Of a DNA stretch of 64,000 nt, positions 1 to 10,018 are shown one piece after another. Positions within the stretch are counted from its first letter, which is position 1. Every line of letters starts with the position of its first letter. The notes below the pieces were generated by a model, which searched no databases, was not told the origin of the DNA, and worked only from the letters and a program-made list of their open reading frames with translations. The stretch covers positions 1,860,001 to 1,924,000 of the forward strand of contig JAPEIS010000006.1 in the NCBI GenBank assembly GCA_029531795.1, written 5' to 3'. Origin of the DNA: Sclerotinia nivalis. Its lineage: Eukaryota > Ascomycota > Leotiomycetes > Helotiales > Sclerotiniaceae. The position numbers and the translations under genes were made by a program.

Positions 1-397
1 CTCCGAGAGGAAATCATCATTCCATTCTCCTCTTGCCTTGTCACCGGCATATAGATCTAACGACATACCAACGATGTGAGTTACAGAATCATGTTGGGAA
101 AATAAAATCTAATGAAAGAATAATTCTATTGATTATACATCACTCCAGGAATTCTATATATACGCGAATGGAGGCCTAGATTCCTTCTGACCGACATCCG
201 CGCTCTTCTCCAACGTGTATGAATTGTTTCCTCGGCAGCAGTCTATATATCCTGTCATCTAACTATGGGTAGTCTTGGAATCTATAATACCCCCACCTTC
301 CCCACGAATGAAAAGGCCGTGGCACGTATGGTAACAACATGGGTGACATGTCTGTATGTACTGTTTCTATCCAACTCCAGCCATGCCCTTCCAACAA
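1..397. other. Left-edge intergenic DNA / 3' flank of the EBP gene
   Basis: No open frame here resembles a protein I recognise. On the minus strand this is the region just downstream of the EBP-family stop codon, so it probably holds the 3' UTR and terminator of that gene. Nothing else is supported. Confidence 0.6.
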
Positions 398-1360
398 TCA
401 TTGACCTTTCTTTGCAAAATCATTCATGCTCCTGGTGTTGTTGACCTTGTCCAGCTCTGTGAATGTGCGCGCGATAGTACGTACGGAGTCAACTAGGAGC
501 ACTGGGATAAAACAATCAGCGCTTGTAGTTCTGTAAATGGAGGTTTGACTTACTGCCCGGAAAGATCATCCAGAGGAAATTCATGAAGAAATAGTAGAAC
601 CAAAAGTACAAAAACTCTGGTCTAGAATAAATGACTTCTTTGTGATAGTAATCAAAAGTATGGGTGGCATAATAGAGAACAAGTCCGTATATCTGTCCTA
701 CAGTCACGATAATTTGTAATGGGTGTCGAAGTGGGTGGCCAGTCGCAATGAAGGCCGCAACGACGAAGCACATAGGTCCCCATAGAAACTGTACGGGAAG
801 CCATAAGTACTTTGGCTAATATGAGAAGGGGCTCGCAATTGACCTACTGCTGTTACTGTTTCCATGCAAAGGACAAACGGATCAGATGTCAAATATCGAC
901 TGTCACTCAGCGCATATTCCTTCCACAGTTGTCCCAACAATTGTTGATCTTTGATAATTTGAGTGTGATGGAGCGAAAAATATCCTGGAAGGCTACGATT
1001 AGCCATCGTTCTTTATAAATTGATTCGAAGTCGCATACCTTCGAAAAAGAGGTGGATTGCGCCAGCTATAATCGAAGTTAGGAGAGAGTGTAACAATACT
1101 GATAGGAAAGACCTACATAATACTAACCACCATATGGCCGCCTTCTCAGTGCTTGGCAGACGGGGATATGATCTGGCAACAAAAGTGCGAGTACATATGG
1201 ACAATACAGCGCAAGCACCGAAAAATATGCTCAGAAGAGTAGGTACAGTCCATTCATTTGCAAGATAACTACCTATTTCCATCTCAAGTGGATAGTAGGG
1301 ATGGTTGACGGCAACTGCAGCTGCAGACTCAATCGAAGCATTCTCCATGATAGAAGCCAT
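398..1360 (-). CDS. Emopamil-binding-protein (EBP) family sterol isomerase-like membrane protein, 4 exons
   Basis: Predicted 265-aa multi-pass membrane protein of the EBP family, whose best-known member is the ER sterol delta8-delta7 isomerase. Exons read on the minus strand are 1360-1039, 984-848, 788-554 and 501-398, with introns of 54, 59 and 52 bp (GTATGC, GTAGGT and GTAAGT donors, CAG acceptors); the total is 266 codons including the stop. Family blocks appear in order: HPYYPLEME near the N-terminus, IHLFFEG across intron 1, QLWKEYALSDSRY, CMETVTA followed by FLWGPM across intron 2, HPLRHPLQ..VGQIYG, and FYYFFMNFLWMIFPG. The His and Glu of HLFFEG, the Glu of METVTA and the Asn and Trp of FMNFLW match residues important in mammalian EBP. 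The start at 1360 was chosen because the upstream frame is only a poly-Ser stretch and this ATG puts HPYYPLE at the usual position. Fungi normally use an unrelated ERG2 isomerase, so the substrate here is uncertain. Family call strong, function inferred. Confidence 0.9.
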
Positions 1361-2754
1361 TTTTTCTGAAAAGACCCAAAGGTGATTAAGGATCCAAGTT
1401 TGCGCAGAGGGGAGGATAAGGGAAGAAGACGAGGAGGAGGAGGAGGAGGATGAGGATGATGAGGATATGGGATAATTGCGAACAGCTAGTAAAGAAGTTA
1501 ATATGTACCAGACACTTGGACCAATGCCATGGACAACGTTGTTTGAAAAGACATCGAAATTGTGCAGCGTCCCCATCAAAAGTCTCAAACCCGGTCTGAA
1601 GGGTCCTTCAGGGGGCTCAAGCAGGGTTTCTACATTGTAACTTCAACTTCATGGAGCAGTAGCTTGGATAAGGGATTGCATTGGGGACTGGCTCAGCCAA
1701 GTTATTTGTTTACTTGGCTGTTAGCGCTATGGATATACTCCCAAGCTTTCCGAATGTCGAGTAGTTTGAAAACATACTAGGTGCAGTAGGATCGATATGC
1801 TTTGAAGTACAGTAGAGGAAGGGATAATTTGATGTATGATTTATGATGTATTGTATCTTGTTGCCAACAAATTAATTAACAGCCGATTGTGATTGAATGA
1901 ACAAATGATGATTTCTATCAGTTGTTCCATGTGGTACCAGTATTGTTATTCGCCGAAGATAATTTTTATGGAGTTATTTTGGCGATCGTGCGTGAAAAAC
2001 AAGCTCCGTCCCCACCCAAAGATTTATTTGTTGCATAGTCTCCACTCTAGAACCATGGTGAGCTACTTTCCAGAATCACTGTGGAAACATGGAAGCCATC
2101 CACGAAGCCATCCATACAGTGTATATCCATGGAATCCATTGTCGAACCCCTGGAAAGGTTGCTGATTAGGTTCAACGTAGGCTTACTTTTGATGTTGAGT
2201 AGTCGAGTGTTAAAAATAAGTGTATGTAGAAATAAGTGTATGCAGTACTGCTAATTACGACCAATAGCTTCCTCGGTAGATGAATCCGAAGCTTCGGCCA
2301 AGTTTTGATTCGAATTCTAAACTCGTCACCCTGCTCCGCCCCTTGTGGAGTAGATTGTGGGGTGGGTGAAAAGGAGAACGCAGAGAACACATTCAGCAAT
2401 TTGAATCCCTTGGTTCGTTACTCTTAAGCGTGGCTCGCTTTCCTCGTCGCTTTAGCGTTCTTATAGATCAATGATAAAATAGTACAACAGTTGTTCGATA
2501 CAAGGTCACAAAATCGAGTTGAGAAGGGTGTATGAAGGAGCTTCGAAGACAACACAATAAATCATACAAAGATGGGCTACTCACTGTCTTTGAATCCACA
2601 TAGAAAGACAATCATACTAGACGCACCGAATCTTCGCTTATGGTAGTTCTCATCAAATAGTTGTGGAGTTAGTGACCGCTCACGGTGAAGAGGTACATTC
2701 CTATATTCCTTTCGCGAAATGGCATGGCATATTGATCAAACAGTTCTCCGCGAC
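1361..2754. other. Intergenic region between EBP gene and wdr8
   Basis: This holds the upstream region of the EBP gene (just above 1360) and the 3' flank of wdr8 (below 2755). A GA/GAT-rich low-complexity tract at about 1429-1466 explains a spurious poly-Ser frame on the minus strand. The other short frames carry no recognisable domain. I see no RNA gene or repeat. Confidence 0.6.
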
Positions 2755-4484
2755 TCACGGATGTTCGGGCTTGCGAAAATGAAAGGTATCGTCAAGTTCC
2801 TCGCTACCTTCGCTCATGTCTAAGTATGAGTTATCCTTGTCAGCGATACTGTCAGCGTTTGCGCGTCTAAAGGGTCTCCTGCCCTCAACTCCACCGAGGT
2901 TCAAAGGTGACTCCTTTGTCTGGCCGTAAATATCGACTTCTCTTGCTTCTGAATCATGCCAAGGGACCATTCCCGTATCCTCTGCTTTCGATAATGACAT
3001 GAGAATGCAGTCTTGCGAATCGCTGAAAAAAATAGATGGGAATGCAGATACTACATTGAGCCATCTGATGATTGATTTTCCAATGATCTTGCCCTCCGGC
3101 AGTTGCATCCCAAAAGTAATAATTCTCGGGGTAATCCAAGATGGGTCCCATAGTTGCACGCGGCCTTTGTTTTCTTCACCCTCGCATCTAATCATCAGAA
3201 GCTCGTTAACACTGGGATGAAAGGTTACCCGAGCTACTGGGGCGTGCATTATCAGCAGTGCTCTGAGTGACCGGGACCCAACATCCCAGACCCAAACTGC
3301 GGATGGCATTTCCTCAATCTTGGTTGCTAAAAGTGTGCCAGATATGTCGAATGTCATCATACTGGTGCCAGTCTTTGAATCTGCGGTTGGAATAGCACTT
3401 GCTGTTGGGGGTGATGTAGATTGTTTCGCTCGAACGAATTCTCGAGTGAAACCTCCATGGGGAGATGGTAATATGCGTTCAATCCAGATCTAAGCAGTCA
3501 GAGATAGTTGGGTTGAGGTTGGAGATGGGTTGACGTACGTGTAGAGTATCAGTAGGGTTTACGGAAAGTACGTGCGACAAAATCATAGATTCTGAGAAAG
3601 GCGGGGCAGCCAACAACACTATTCTTCGACTATAATCTGAAATAGCAATATGTGTTCCCGTCTGACTCCATTCGATCGATTTTATTCCGGCACCTAAAGC
3701 GATATCCTTATCCTCCTCAAAGGCCGGCGTTGGACCACTCCAAGCTTTATACAAATGGCCATCAGCAGTATAGACCAGTAATTTGTGACCTTGGCTGGCA
3801 GATTCCCATATCGTTATCCATTTCCCATCTGGGCTCCACGTTATTCCTTGAGCGTCAATTGTTTCTGGTGACCATGATCTTGTAACTTCCAAGCTTCCTG
3901 ATTCGTGTATACTAATTACATCTTTACCACCAGATCTGGTTAAAAGAGTTAGATTTCCGGATCGCGGACGATGTGAGAATCCTTTTGCAGCGGTACCAGG
4001 AGTGAATAGCTTCGGTGAGCTAATGTCCACCGATTTCGAAGTACTAAGATTAAAGATAGTCAATTTTAGACCAAATTCTGAAAAGATGCAGACTTCATCA
4101 TCGGTTCCTCCAAATGAAATGAAGGTCGTTTTCGTAGTTCCAGAGGTCGGGCTGTTAATTGTTGCAGAGAAGTGATTATCGCTAGGAGAGAGTACGCGTA
4201 TGACATCTGCAGACGCCAGAAGTAAGCGATTGGAAGAAGATGACCATATAAAGGATGTTATTGATGCTGTGAGTTCAGATGGAAGTGATATAGCGCGTAT
4301 TATATCAAGGGACCGCGTCTCTCTGATATGGAGCTTCGATGGCAGAATAGTCGCAATATATGCGCCATTGGGACTTGGAAGAGATTGATTTGATGCTAAG
4401 ATATATATACATCAACTTTATGCCCTTACAGGATGAAAAGATTCGGCCCAAATACTTACATTTAAAAGGGCGAGAAAATTGCAT
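2755..4484 (-). CDS. wdr8: WD40-repeat protein of the WDR8/WRAP73 family, 3 exons
   Basis: Predicted 538-aa protein. Minus-strand exons are 4484-4460 (25 nt), 4395-3539 and 3489-2755, with introns of 64 bp (GTAAGT...TTAG) and 49 bp (GTACGT...TTAG); both joins preserve the frame. The N-terminus MQFSRPFKSSNQSLPSPNG aligns with the FSELFKLSS..FSPDG start of WRAP73. Later WD-like blocks include GITWSPDGKWITIWES, IKSIEWSQTGTHIAISDYSRRIVLL and PSAVWVWDVGSRSLRALL, the last being the most characteristic WRAP73 segment. Family members bind SSX2IP/Msd1-type partners and act at centrosomes or spindle pole bodies to anchor microtubule minus ends; that role is inferred from the family. The acidic tail ends ..DDTFHFRKPEHP. 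It is divergent from cnxABC with 562 bp between start codons. The 25-nt first exon would be missed by simple gene finders. Confidence 0.9.
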
Positions 4485-5046
4485 TATGGATGGGGAGGTA
4501 TGGATTATGATTTTCCAAAGTTCTGATAATCAACTCCCAATTTGCATTGTTGGCTTCTAGATTTCTACGGGCGTACCTAGGCACAAGCTATAGCAGGGAT
4601 CTCCGGAAAGCCCCGCACGCAATACCGGTAACTAGTTGGGCCGATAACGATAAGCTTTTGATGAGTAAGCCACACAATAAAGTATTATCAATCCGGCTCT
4701 GATGAATGAAATAATGAGTAGTACGGAATGGGCCGCTGCCCCTCCAGTTTCAAGTCCGTAAGAGCTTCCGCCACTCTTACGATTACAAACTAAAATCTTT
4801 TCTTTTGCAAACTCTTTGAGAATTGAGATAATGTGTCACCGCGACGATAAGGAAGCATAACTTTTCCAATTCAATACTCAGGGAAATGGGGCATAAGATT
4901 ACTCAATGTTCGAAATGATTGAAGGGCACTCAATTGACTTTGCGCCGCTGGATATTGGAAGCTCGAGATACCTATTTTGATAGGACATATCGTCTCTTTT
5001 CTTCCAAGATACCTCTAATAGAGCATATCAACCCCTTTCTTCCAAG
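4485..5046. promoter_or_regulatory. Divergent promoter region of wdr8 and cnxABC with paired GATA motifs
   Basis: The two start codons face away from each other across these 562 bp, so both promoters must lie here. Positions 4642-4654 read CGATAACGATAAG, two adjacent GATAA-type motifs of the kind bound by AreA/Nit2 nitrogen regulators. Molybdenum cofactor is needed for nitrate reductase, so nitrogen control is plausible, but a GATAA pair is common by chance and no binding data are available here. A CT-rich stretch with two copies of TCTTCCAAGAT (about 4999-5010 and 5038-5049) precedes the cnxABC ATG. Confidence 0.45.
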
Positions 5047-7375
5047 ATGTTGTCTTTGAAAAGAGCTTTTCGAGAAAGTGTACTTAAGGGTGGCAAGCCC
5101 AACTTGTTGTCCTGGAAAATACACAAAGCAATATCCACTACTGCGTCATCGATCCAAGAGCTCCCTGGACATGAATTGCCTTTGCACGAAGACACTGAAC
5201 CAGTTAGCAGACCCCCAAACAGAAGGGATGGAATCAAAAATGCCAAGCCCATCTCCTCCTTTCTTACCGATAATTTCCAAAGACAACACGATTATCTTCG
5301 AATTTCAATTACAGAAAAGTGCAATCTGCGATGCATGTATTGTATGCCAGAAGAGGGAGTCCCACAATCGCCACAGCCAGATCTCCTTACAACCCCAGAA
5401 ATCGTGCTCTTATCGTCTATATTTGTTTCCCAAGGTGTTTCGAAGATCCGCCTCACTGGTGGTGAGCCGACTGTTCGTCGCGATATCCTGCCTCTTATGC
5501 AACAGATTGGAGCTTTGCGATCCCAAGGTCTGCGCGAGCTCTGTCTTACCACAAATGGGCTAAACCTTGCAAGGAAATTGGATAGCATGGTGGAAGCAGG
5601 GTTGACTGGGATCAACTTAAGTTTGGATACTTTGGATCCATGGCAGTTTCAGATTATGACTCGAAGAAAAGGCTTTGAAGCTGTGATGAAAAGTGTAGAC
5701 AAGATACTGCACATGAACAAATTAGGCGCTGGCATAAAGCTCAAGATCAATTGCGTGGTAATGCGTGGGGTCAACGAAAGAGAAATAATACCCTTCGTCG
5801 AATTAGGTCGAGATAAAGATGTCGAAGTTAGATTCATCGAATATATGCCATTTGATGGCAACAAGTGGAGCCAAGGTAAAATGTTGAGCTACATGGAAAT
5901 GCTTGATATCATACAGCAAAAGTATCCTACACTTCGAAAGGTAGCAGACCACAAGAATGACACAAGCAAGACCTATGAGATTCCTGGATTTGTGGGGAAA
6001 ATGGGATTCATTACAAGCATGACTCACAATTTTTGTGGTACTTGCAATAGATTGCGCATTACGAGTGATGGCAACTTGAAGGTATGCTTATTTGGCAATG
6101 CCGAAGTATCCCTGAGGGACATCCTGAGGAAATCCAATCGCAATCATCCAATTGACGAGCAAGCTTTTGAAGCGATGAAGCAGATAGAAATGGGTAGGAG
6201 ACAGAATCTTGGAGATGCCCACAGCCCTCTAGGAAGCTCTTCTAACGAGAGAGAGTTGCTAGAGGTCATTGGCATGGCTGTGAGTCGGAAGAAGGAAAAG
6301 CACGCCGGCATGGGCGAATTGGAAAATATGAAGAACAGACCCATGATCTTAATAGGTGGGTAGGTTTCATTTTCCATCGGGATATGTGAGCGATGCGATA
6401 GCATGAAATTATTTGCGTTCTGGCGTCTTGTTAATACCCTGATGTATTTAATCAATATCTTGAAATCTAGATAGCTGCAAATAAGATGTTGCGTTTCTGC
6501 AGTATGATGCGTAGTTAACACTGACATCTTATCTAGATGACAAATACTATCGTGGTCCAAAGACACTCACTCAAATTTTCGGAAGCAGGCCCTCAAGTCG
6601 ATCCCACCAAATCCTTTTGAATCTTTTACCACATATGCCTCCTCATTCTGCACGCCTGTACTCCAGCAAATCTACCCCGGCTCAAATCAACAATACCAGC
6701 AGTGGCATGGAAGAGTCTTCGATAGACACTCTGTCAGGTTCAATCCCATCGGGGGCGCACAAGCTTACTCATCTTACACAATCGGGTGATGTACATATGG
6801 TTTCGATCTCCTCTAAACAATCTACGAAAAGAACTGCAGTTGCTGTCTGCAGTATTTACTTTTCCAATAATGTAGCAATTCCACTCATCCGTGACAATCG
6901 AGCCAAGAAAGGTGATGTACTAGGAATCGCTCGTGTCGCAGGAATCATGGCTGCCAAGAGAACTTCTGACTTAATACCTCTATGCCACCCAATTGCAATT
7001 ACACATGTCAACATTGACCTGCAAATTTCGCACGAGGATGAAGCAGGCACAAGATCTTCATCCTCCGCTTCAAAGACTTCAATTCCATGGTCTGGCACAG
7101 GACAAGGCGATGGATATAAATGGTCGTCATCTGTTTCAGAATATGTTCCTCTCAATGAATTTGGGAGCGTAGAAGTTACGGCCAGTGTGTCATGCGATGG
7201 AAAAACGGGCGTCGAAATGGAGGCACTTACAGCCGCTTCAACGGCGGCATTGACGATCTACGATATGTGTAAGGCTGTGGATAAGGGTATGCGAGTTGAG
7301 GGGTTGAGAGTCGTGAGGAAAGAGGGGGGAAAGAGTGGCACATGGGTAGATGGAATTTCCGATTGCGAAAAGTAA
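5047..7375 (+). CDS. cnxABC: Molybdenum cofactor biosynthesis fusion protein MoaA-MoaC (GTP 3',8-cyclase / cPMP synthase), 2 exons
   Basis: Predicted 715-aa fusion; exons 5047-6355 and 6537-7375, intron 181 bp with donor GTGGGT and acceptor CTAG. The MoaA half (about residues 75-436) is a radical-SAM enzyme that rearranges GTP. The first 4Fe-4S cluster motif is KCNLRCMYC (C92, C96, C99), TGGEP follows, and the second cluster lies in NFCGTCNRLR...KVCLFG. The MoaC half (about residues 513-705) makes cyclic pyranopterin monophosphate; it shows GDVHMVSIS, AKRTSDLIPLCHP, KTGVEMEALTAAS, IYDMCKAVDKGM and GGKSG. The basic N-terminus (MLSLKRAFRE..) looks like a mitochondrial presequence. The domain order matches Aspergillus nidulans cnxABC and human MOCS1. 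Reading through the intron gives IGG then a stop, the terminus of free MoaA, so alternative processing is possible. An internal RLYSS after the junction resembles a mitochondrial peptidase site. The MoaC half has an inserted Ser/Gly-rich loop (about 565-600). Confidence 0.95.
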
Positions 7376-8133
7376 AGTAATAGTGAAGCAGAGATGACAT
7401 GAAAGGGCGACATACCTAATTTTCATCTCTGGCAAGCAACGGCCACATACTCCCGCAACGAACTTTGGATTTACCATTGTCATGTATCGCTCTCGGATGA
7501 GGCGTGAAGTTGGTTTTCCGTCCCCTTCCTAATATTTCTTGCAGGAGACGAAAATGTCAAGAAAGTCACGATGCATGTGTTTTTGGGTTCCAGAGGAAGA
7601 TTGAACATTTGATTGAACCGTTTCATGACTCACGAACTAATAATTATGCATAATCATTCTATTTTCGATATAATCGTATGTGAGTGGCTGATGTGTCATT
7701 ATTTTCGAGAAATGCTTACTATCTGCCATCCGGAATGGGAAGTCGAATCCTTCGACGCTACACAATTTGGTTCTCACTGCAAATCCTGAATCCTTTCCGA
7801 AACAAAATTGAAGAGCAAATTTCCACATCATTGACGCCGCAACTCAGATTTACGAAATTTACCCAGCTCTTTGGTAGTTCTACCAACAACATAGTTCTCT
7901 AGATTGAAGCGCAGTTTAAAAATCTTGGTAGTCCTGTGTTCAAGTAATCTACAGCTACCGTCAAATCCCACAGAGTGTAACCTTCCCAGAATCACAGCAT
8001 GTTTTGCGCAGCATGGGATCTTTGAAGCCAAAAATCCTATGCTGTGGCACTGTTTTTTCAGTCATGATGCCATTGAGACCTAATCTTATAATAGGCTGTG
8101 CCGGCCGTTGCTACAATTTCAACTTTGAGCCAG

Positions 8134-8165
<32 letters not shown>

Positions 8166-8277
8166 TCAACAGTTCTTTTCGTGAGAAGTTTTTTCCCTTT
8201 GCTGTCTTTACCAGTTCATTCTTTCTTGCTCAAGTTGTTTTTGAGTGCTTGTAACGTTTCTTCTTCATATACCCACC
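7376..8277. other. Intergenic region upstream of the cupredoxin gene
   Basis: No gene is supported. A (TTTC)n pyrimidine tract at about 8135-8167 lies roughly 110 bp upstream of the next start codon. CT-rich tracts are common in promoters and 5' leaders of highly expressed fungal genes, so it probably belongs to that promoter or leader. Confidence 0.55.
8135..8167. repeat. (TTTC)n microsatellite
   Basis: About eight tandem TTTC units ahead of the cupredoxin gene. Candidate pyrimidine-rich promoter or leader element. Confidence 0.85.
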
Positions 8278-10018
8278 ATGAAATTTTCACGCGCAGCTGC
8301 TCTGTCTCTCCTCTCTGGGACCGGGGCTGCATCTCCTGATATTGATTGCTCGCCTGTCACGACTACAGTCTATCAGCCTACTACTATAACTGTCAAAGAA
8401 CCTTCGGTAGTGACTTCTACTGTCACTCTTGGAGATTACGGAGAGAGGTCTGGTACGACGATATATCAGACCGTCACACTTGAGGGTGGATCTACTGCCA
8501 CACCAATTACTGTCACAGCACCTGCTCAAACCATCACCGTCCACAATGGAGGGACAGTGATTGAAGGAGGCTCTGGATCTAGTTCATCATCTTTGAAGTT
8601 GTTTAAAACTTCTACCCCTATTCTCAGTGGAACAGGATCGCTTCTAGGAGCACAGGTCACATCTCTCCCCTCGGCTGGCGCTATTGGAGCCGTTACACAG
8701 GTGAACGTGATATCAGGGGTATCCACAGTCCAGGTCTGCCCTACCGGTGCGTCAACTTATGATTGCACGGAGGTTGTTTACGGTTCAGGTGGAGAAATCA
8801 TTGTGGTTCAGATCATCACTGTTGATGTCACAATAGATGTTTATGGTGAGGCTAGCACTGTCACAATAACCAAGATCGCAAGTGCCACTTCGACTCCTAG
8901 CCTACCACCTACACATTCGGCAAGTCTGCTCGGAACTAAGACCGGTAGACCACCATTTACCGGTATGCCTACCGGAGCACCTTACTCTTATGGAAATGGA
9001 AGTCACCCTATCTACCCAACAGGCAGTATTAGAACAGGAACTAGCGGCTCACACAAACCCACTGGAATCGGAAAGCCATTGAAGCCAACGCACGTCATCT
9101 CAGTTGGTCAAAACGGTACTCTCTCCTTCTCGCCCCAATATATTGATGCGGAGGAAGGAGATACTGTACGATTTAAGTTCTACCCCACAAATCACACTGT
9201 CACTTCTTGTGATGTCACGGCCCCTTGCGTTATGAATGGTGTGTATGATTCTGGATTCAAGCCCGTCTTGGCGAAGAACATGACCACATTTGTTGATTTC
9301 CCCGTCACAAACGCCACGAACCCACTATTTTTCTTTAGGTGTGTCGGCCCTTTGCAGATTTAATATCTTCCACTAATATTATCCTAGTCGTCAAAATAAT
9401 GAGTGTGAGTCAGGCATGGTATTTGCGATCAACCCTAAGTCGGAAACGCAATGTGACGAATTCATATCTGCTGCCAAAAGCAAGAAGACTACCACAAGCC
9501 ATGCACCAACCGGCACATCATATTCAACCGGCAAAATTCGAGGAACGGGCAGCGGCCGACCCACATCCACGCATTCTGACTTGGGCATTAGCGCCACTGG
9601 TTCATCAAAGGCCACTTTTCCTACCGGTGAATCGAATACAACTATCGGCAGTGGAACTGGACTGCATCACATCGAGACAGGAACAGGGTTGGCACATTTA
9701 TCAAGCACTTTCAAGCCATCCGGCAGCTTTAAGCCATCAGGCAATATTCGCAGCTCCGGCTTCCCACACTCGTCAGATTCCTTCAGACCAACTGGAAGCA
9801 TTAACGGTAGTGGCCATGCATTTCCAACCAGTAGTGTAAGGACGACTTCCGTCTCGAGCAGCTCTTCTTCCACCACTAGCAGTCCTAGCTCATCTTCGCA
9901 TTCGACCACTAGCAGTACTAGCTCCATCGTCACCACTATCTCTTCCATCAACGGTTATGTTCCTTATAGCTTCCCTACTCCCGTCGCTTCCTATGTCGCA
10001 CAAAGCTATCGAGCATAG
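8278..10018 (+). CDS. Secreted Ser/Thr-rich protein with a cupredoxin-like domain, 2 exons
   Basis: Predicted 563 aa; exons 8278-9338 and 9388-10018 with a 49-bp intron (GTGTGT donor, CTAAT branch, CCTAG acceptor). The ATG at 8278 has good context (CACCATGA) and begins a signal-peptide-like MKFSRAAALSLLSG. Residues about 20-265 are Thr/Ser/Gly-rich with TVTL and TITV-type repeats. Residues about 270-375 form a cupredoxin-like domain (GTLSFSPQYIDAEEGDTVRFKF, NHTVTSC, SGMVFAIN). The rest is a long Ser/Thr/Gly tail, likely O-glycosylated. Fungal relatives are extracellular or cell-wall proteins without a known reaction. The usual C-terminal copper ligands look altered: the splice junction encodes FFSRQ where FYC is typical, and NEC where GHC is typical, so copper binding is doubtful. 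No hydrophobic GPI-type tail is visible in this model. Family call good, function unknown. Confidence 0.88.

Noticed and set aside
1013..1588. 191-codon minus-strand frame with a poly-Ser run as a complete protein
   Set aside because: Only the part from the ATG at 1360 matches the EBP family; the upstream Ser run comes from a GA-rich simple repeat, and the 3' end runs into intron 1.
1562..2399. Short frames between the EBP gene and wdr8
   Set aside because: No domain, no splice support, typical of chance frames in intergenic DNA.
5078..5563. 161-codon plus-strand frame inside cnxABC
   Set aside because: Shadow of the MoaA coding frame, which has all radical-SAM motifs.
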